From Liolophura sinensis (Eukaryota > Mollusca > Polyplacophora > Chitonida > Chitonidae), in NCBI RefSeq assembly GCF_032854445.1, contig NC_088300.1, positions 60,922,984 through 60,982,983 of the forward strand: a stretch of 60,000 bases of DNA. Reading direction: 5' to 3'. A model generated the notes under the pieces. That model had not been told where the DNA came from, made no database searches, and was given only the letters and a program-made list of their open reading frames with translations. Positions 54,636 to 60,000 of this stretch are shown here, piece by piece. The position numbers were made by a program, and so were the translations under genes. How positions within the stretch are numbered: position 1 is the stretch's first letter; each line of letters starts with the position of its first letter.

Positions 54636-57600
54636 GTAAGTATATAACCATGTTGTATGGGTACAGTGTACATATATCTGTGCCTCATCAGCAGGGGATA
54701 TGGGTTCAAATCCACGTGGGTCATGCTGAAGACTTGACAGTCTTTGCTTTGTATGCTTGGTGTGTTAGTAGGGGATAGGCTTCTAATTAGTTGACCTGTT
54801 GCTAGTATACTGTGGCTAAATTGCATGTACATATGTTAGCTTTTCTTGCCATGCTCCATCTTGGGTAAAAAAAAAATGAACTCTAAAATCTTACAAAAGG
54901 AGTTACGATGGAGTCCCAAGTTGAGTTCTGTTTCTTTTCATTACTTAATACAGAGAAAATTATGGATTCTGACATGTGGCAGAACATTTGTTTTTTATTC
55001 ATTTGTTTGTCTTGTTTATTTTTTTGTCTGTTTGTTCTGTTAGTTTGTATTTTTGTTTTCCTTGTTCATTTTGCTTTTGTTTAATTGTTTTGTTTGATCA
55101 GGGTTTAAAAAATGTCACTTTCAACAACATGAAATATTATTCTAAGTATTTCTGGTCTTATATCGTGATGATGTCATCAAACACAGTGTCCCATCCTATC
55201 ATACGATACATCAAAATTTACACAGGGCCAACCCTTCGTGCTGAGCATCAAGCCAGGTAGAACCAAGGTTAACGATTTTGATTTACTTCAGACTGAGCCC
55301 TGGGGCCAATTCCACAAAGCCATTTCAGACTTAAATCAAGGTTTGAAATGCGATTATAAGCTTATTTGGGGCTTTAAACTTAATATTTAGTCCACCTCAT
55401 CGATGTTCTCTTCAGATGTGTCAAGATTTCAACCTCCAGTATCAAAAACTAAGAATCATAAAGAGTTTTTAAATTTTTAACTTCAGTCAGAAATGGCTTT
55501 GTGGAATCAACCCATGGGCTCTATCACTTACATGGCAGCTCCTGCTTCTGCCTTAATAATGCACATGTACTGTATAAGCACATCCAACTGAACAATTGTG
55601 AGTTGATTGATATCACCTGATTGTGTGTGCACATGTAATTTTTTTTTGTCATCACGTGTAATTGTTTTTTTTTGTCAGGTCCAGGTCATGCTTGGTAATA
55701 GTTTGACTGCAGGACCTATCCAGTACTTTGTCGGTACATCTCTGGTTGATAATTCCTCATCTGCGGTGATAAGCCGAGAAGATCTGGCCTCCACAGGCCT
55801 GACAGGCCTGACCCTCAACGCCTCACACTCCCTATACATCATCACTCAGGGTGTGATTAAGGACACAGTGGAACTGAACCATGTCATTCCAATAAATGTA
55901 CACCTGGCTTACTTTGATGGAAATCGATCAGGTAATGTTACAGCTACCTGCTACCTGATTAGTGTCTAATCAAAGATGAATTGGGAATGATCAATAGCAA
56001 ATGTTTAGAAACTTAAGGCGTGAAATAAAAAGTTGATTGTTTAGGGTAAGCTACCTACTTACTGAAAAACCAGTGACCTAAAAAAAATTCTTAATATTCA
56101 AACCTTTCACTTTTCAGTATAAATTGAAAATAGATAGCTTTTGATTTGGTGAATTTACACATCATCGTTTCATGTACAGTTCATTTTCATGGCTTCACAA
56201 GAATCCAATTACATACTGTAACCAACGCAGTCTGTATAATGTCTGTTTTTGCTTGTGTTTAACCACAGCTCTAATATATATCCATTTAATTAATTATTTA
56301 CAGCTCCTGAAATAAAGAAGACATTTGATTATTTCGGACTGAACACAAAATCTCCTGTAGTGACTGTTAACCCACCCAATCTGAACCCTGAGTTACCACT
56401 GGGTTATCCGGTCACCATGGAAATCAGCATTGTCATGGGAAAGGGAAAACTTACAGGGCTGCATGTTAAAATGGGTAAAATGAATTTACAGATAATCTTA
56501 GATCTAGAAATATGCTGCAATTTTTACAATACAAAAGTAAGATATAAAAATCAACAGGTTTGAACAAAAGCAATCAGTTTGAAACATATAAGTGTGTGTT
56601 TCTAAGAAAGAAAAAATATATATAAGACATGTATCTTGGTACATAGAAGTGATTTATTCACCTTACATGCTTTACATTCAAATAAAGTAAAGAAAAGTTC
56701 TGGTAAGTCTGTGATTGTCGTGGAAAAAAAGTAAGTGTGATAAAACGATGTAAATTGTTCTCCTTTTAATACTGGTAAACTGGTATGTACCTGTGAATCA
56801 AGTCTGAGAGCATCATTCATAGTGCTGGATGTGACCAGAAATAACTCAGCTCTGCACACTTTTGTTACAGATGGTACCACAGATACAACTGCCGGTCTGT
56901 CCTTGTCTGTTGCTCCGGTTTCCGTTGATTCCCCATCCGGTATCACAGTGACAGACAAACCAGTCGACTATTCCCGCCGCAGGCGTGCCACGACTGTGTC
57001 AGACACAGTGCTTCTGGGAACTTTCTACAACCCAAGCCTTAATCCTGTTAACACACCTATCACAATTACAGTAGGTGGAATCAACCTGAGTTAGCCAGGG
57101 CTGTTCTCACAAAATATTGTTTTAATCTGTTGTCTGACAACCTGTTTTTCTTCGCAGAAAAGTTGTATAAAAAAGGATGCATTTGTAAGATCTGTTATAC
57201 TGATAACCTGGTCAGAATATGTAAAATTATATCAGTGAAGTCCAATAGCAAAGAAAGAAATGAATTAAACAAATTGCTGCCTGTTCGTGTTCATTTTAAT
57301 TTTACGTGACCTCAATGCGGAATTTTGTTCATTTTTAACTTTTTTACTTGCCTTTTTGTAATTTTGTTGAGTTGTTTAATTTACTTAGATTACTGAGTTT
57401 CTGATAACTTGTGATACCGGTGATAAATATCACCCTACCAGTATGTATGTATATGAACAGGTATATATATCTTGGTGGTGTTGTTCTTTCAGATCAGCTT
57501 CCGTGTGTCATCATCTAACCCTAACCCTCCCGCTAACCTGCCAATGTCACTCCTAGGTCAGCTGCAGGGTCAGATGTTTGGAACATCAACCACATTCCTG

Positions 57601-60000
57601 TCCACAAGTGTGACACTGATCAAGTCTCTGACTCTGTCTAAATCTGTACAGGTGAGAAAACTCATGATAACCCATGATTTTTGTAAAGAATCCTGTATAT
57701 TGGCCATGTAACTTTTCACAACTAGTGAAAAGTCATTCAACTTTTAATGAAAATGTTTCATGAATTTGATCATTAGAGAGAAAAATTCAGAGTTACACTG
57801 AGAACTATGTTTTCCTCCACCCCAAAAACTGACCACCATAAAACATCAAGTCAAAAATTAATGAGTCTGAAGTTGAATAAGCAAATAAATAAATGAAACA
57901 TTAGGCATGAAAATCGCTTCCAAAAAATACGCAAAATACTGCATTTCAAGTGACTTTTGAGGTAAAATTGATGGGTCGAAAAAGAAGAGACTTTGCCAAA
58001 CCCTCGTCTTTTAGTTAATAGATGGCACATCGAACCCCAACAAGGTACTGTTTGAGGTTGTTGTTGAACAGCCCTCATCTTCCAGCCTCTCAGCATACAA
58101 TCTGCGGCTTCGTGACAACTCCTTACCTGGAATGCAGGCTAGCACTGTGGACAACTTTTTCTACAACAGCGGTCCAGCCGGATCCAACCTTGTCGTGTTC
58201 AACAAGAATAGAAATTTCCTCTTCACTGCTCCAAATTTACCATGTGAGTGTAATACTCTATGAATATCAGCCAGAAGTGCCGAGTCGAACATAGTTGTGT
58301 TGATGTCATTATGACATAGAATCGCCAACTTCAGGTAAATGCCATAAATTTAATGTGTCATTTGACATTTTTTGGAATATAATTTACTGACAAGAAACTC
58401 TATAATGAAGTCAGGTGTAATCAGTAACTTCATGTACATTAATATCATTTTAAGGGGAAATTGTAAATAGTCCATCAAAGCTTGTTCAGATCAAATTTTA
58501 TCAGGCTTTTAGTTGTTTTCCTTATAACAAGGAAACTAGATGTAGATAATTTTGTTTAATCAAGTTGTGTTGCTTTTTTTCTGATAACGCAGAAATTAGA
58601 TGTAGGATCACAAGTTTGTCTGTACTTTCAGTGTGGTCAGGCCTTAAAGTTATGTAGTGTGACTTGCTATGTTTCGTTTGATTTTTAGTATACAAATAAA
58701 ATTGAACATCATGCGTTAAAGCTTGTTGAACTGTGTACATTGGTGTAACAAATAACACTTTGTGAACAGGGCTTTGCATTGCTGAGGTATAATAATGTAA
58801 GTATTTGACTGTTGCTATTTTGTGTTTCAGCTGGTGAAAATATGACCTTGAGGTATTCAGCCGTTACAGATGACGAGGATGAAGTCAATGAAGATCTGAA
58901 ACTTGTGTATTATGAAGCGAGTGTGACATTCTATACATATGACAGTGCTTCCTATGTAAGTTGGTAATTTACTTTTGTAAAACTTTTGAATTTATGCATA
59001 TACACATGTTGCTGAAAATATCATTGTTGGCGTAGTTTTTCAAAGTGTAAAATGCTTGAGATCATCACTAATATTGTTACATTTTAGATTCCATTTCACA
59101 CTGCTTAGGCTTCTACTTTACTTCAGAATTTTTGCCAACAATCTGATAAGGTTACATGGTTTTCTGTGGGCTTTGCCTAGTTACTTCATCCACCCCCCAG
59201 AGTCATGTAATAAAAAAGTATTAGTGGATAGGGTATAAACATATCAATCAAATAAATTTAAAAAACTAAATATCATAAAGAAACTGTGTATATTGTAACT
59301 GTTGTCAGTTGAAATAATGTACATATATAAATTAAGTCAAACCTAACCTTAAATGGATTTTTTTAGAAAGTCAAAATGAAGGTAACACTGTGGTGAGGTA
59401 TTATTAACTCATTTCTTATTTTCCATTCCTTATTCAGCCACCTGAAGCTGCCATTGAACTGAAGGGATATGCCTGCATCCTGAGGGAATTTATTGTTGAA
59501 ACATCAGTTTGTATTTTTGTACCATTCATGATTTCATGCAATATTTTAGTTTTATAGATTCTTGTGCCGTGATAAAATTTAAACTGAACTAAATAATACA
59601 CATATGTCCGTTCATGCAGATATATTCAGTATTGGATAGGTATAGAGGTATTCAAATGCAAGGGGAGATAACTAAACTGGATCGTACGAAGGGGTACAAC
59701 TGATATTTTTGTGCCAAAATATGTTCACAAAAATCCAGTTAAATTAGATGTTTTCTGGAAATTGATGATGTTTCAGTCAGAAATCTTTAGCTTATTTGTG
59801 AACTGCATAATAACTGCCCAATGCATGTTGGCTTTAAAAGCGATACACTTAACTTTATACATGTGTATTTCTTTTATATTTGTAGATTTTCTACCAGCAG
59901 GGCTTGGCAGCTCTCACATTTTTCATTGCCCTGATCGTCGGTGCTTTGGTGGTCATCCTCATCATCTTTATTCTTATTCGTGTTTGCAAGAAAAACCTCA
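53964..60000 (+). CDS. EVC2: Probable EVC2 (limbin), N-terminal part, 9 coding exons, runs off window
   Basis: Type I membrane protein; vertebrate EVC2 binds EVC and Smoothened at the ciliary base in Hedgehog signalling. Exons: 53964-54635, 55679-55931, 56304-56474, 56871-57070, 57493-57651, 58015-58243, 58831-58955, 59438-59506, 59886-60000 (continues). Joins are GT-AG and in phase; about 664 residues are visible. A signal peptide (1-~23, MKSAAVLLFCLVAEF) precedes a beta-strand-rich ectodomain with many N-glycosylation sequons (ENIT, LNVT, ANVT, FNMT, LNAS, ENMT), then a membrane helix at about 632-657 (LAALTFFIALIVGALVVILI) and a basic stop-transfer (RVCKKN). The segment QGLAALTFFIAL resembles human EVC2 at its membrane entry (HGLHAAGFFIAF). 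The assignment rests on that, the topology, and the head-to-head EVC neighbour; overall ectodomain similarity is low. Confidence 0.72.
55301..55516. mobile_element. Inverted-repeat element (MITE-like) in EVC2 intron
   Basis: GGGCCAATTCCACAAAGCCA then TTTCAGACTTAA on the left; TCAGTCAGAAATGGC then TTTGTGGAATCAACCC on the right as the inverse. Terminal repeats are about 30 bp in a 215-bp element without coding capacity. Confidence 0.65.
56871..57070 (+). CDS. EVC2: EVC2 exon 4: contains furin-type site
   Basis: The exon (acceptor TTTTGTTACAG, donor GTAGGT) encodes 66 codons plus a split Asp. Residues about 399-405 read YSRRRRA; the four Arg codons are at 56975-56986. RRRR fits the proprotein convertase rule R-X-K/R-R and lies in the predicted lumenal/extracellular portion, so the ectodomain may be cut into two chains. 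Confidence 0.7.

Noticed and set aside
1-60000. CRISPR arrays, bacterial operons, phage or prokaryotic defence genes
   Set aside because: Intron-containing animal genes, SINEs and Penelope-like sequence show this is a eukaryotic chromosome; the tandem repeats lack spacers of CRISPR type.

Overview
This is animal (eukaryotic, intron-rich, AT-rich) genomic DNA. The gene families present and two abundant tRNA-derived SINE families point to a lophotrochozoan, most likely a marine mollusc; the phylum is an inference. Three protein-coding genes can be assembled exon by exon. Every exon join in the models keeps the reading frame and uses GT-AG introns.

Region 1 (1-26.4 kb, + strand): the 3' part of an RFX6 transcription factor gene. 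There are 18 coding exons from 1361 to 25786, giving 769 visible residues. They cover almost all of the winged-helix RFX DNA-binding domain, the RFX dimerisation region and a C-terminal tail with short motifs also found in vertebrate RFX6. The first coding exons lie left of the window. The large introns hold a Penelope-like retroelement remnant with a hammerhead-ribozyme-like fold (about 4.1-5.0 kb), tandem arrays of about 97, 62 and 36 bp units, SINE copies, and a small inverted-repeat element inserted into a SINE.

Region 2 (26.4-35.2 kb): an intergenic stretch with no supportable gene. It holds an approximately 57 bp tandem repeat, a long imperfect palindrome of MITE type, SINEs with clear target-site duplications, and AT microsatellite.

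Region 3 (35.2-52.1 kb, - strand): a complete EVC (Ellis-van Creveld protein) homologue with 24 coding exons and 997 residues. It has one N-terminal membrane segment, a long coiled coil, and a conserved C-terminal block. Its introns contain two large minisatellites, including a 1.05 kb array of 30 bp units that stays open in several reading frames and creates false ORFs.

Region 4 (52.1-60 kb): a 1.9 kb divergent intergenic region, then on the + strand the 5' part of a probable EVC2 (limbin) homologue. It has a signal peptide, a long glycosylated ectodomain with a furin-like RRRR site, and a transmembrane helix at the window edge. In vertebrates EVC and EVC2 are also head-to-head, and their products form a complex at the base of the primary cilium that promotes Hedgehog/Smoothened signalling. 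The same layout here suggests an ancient divergent gene pair.
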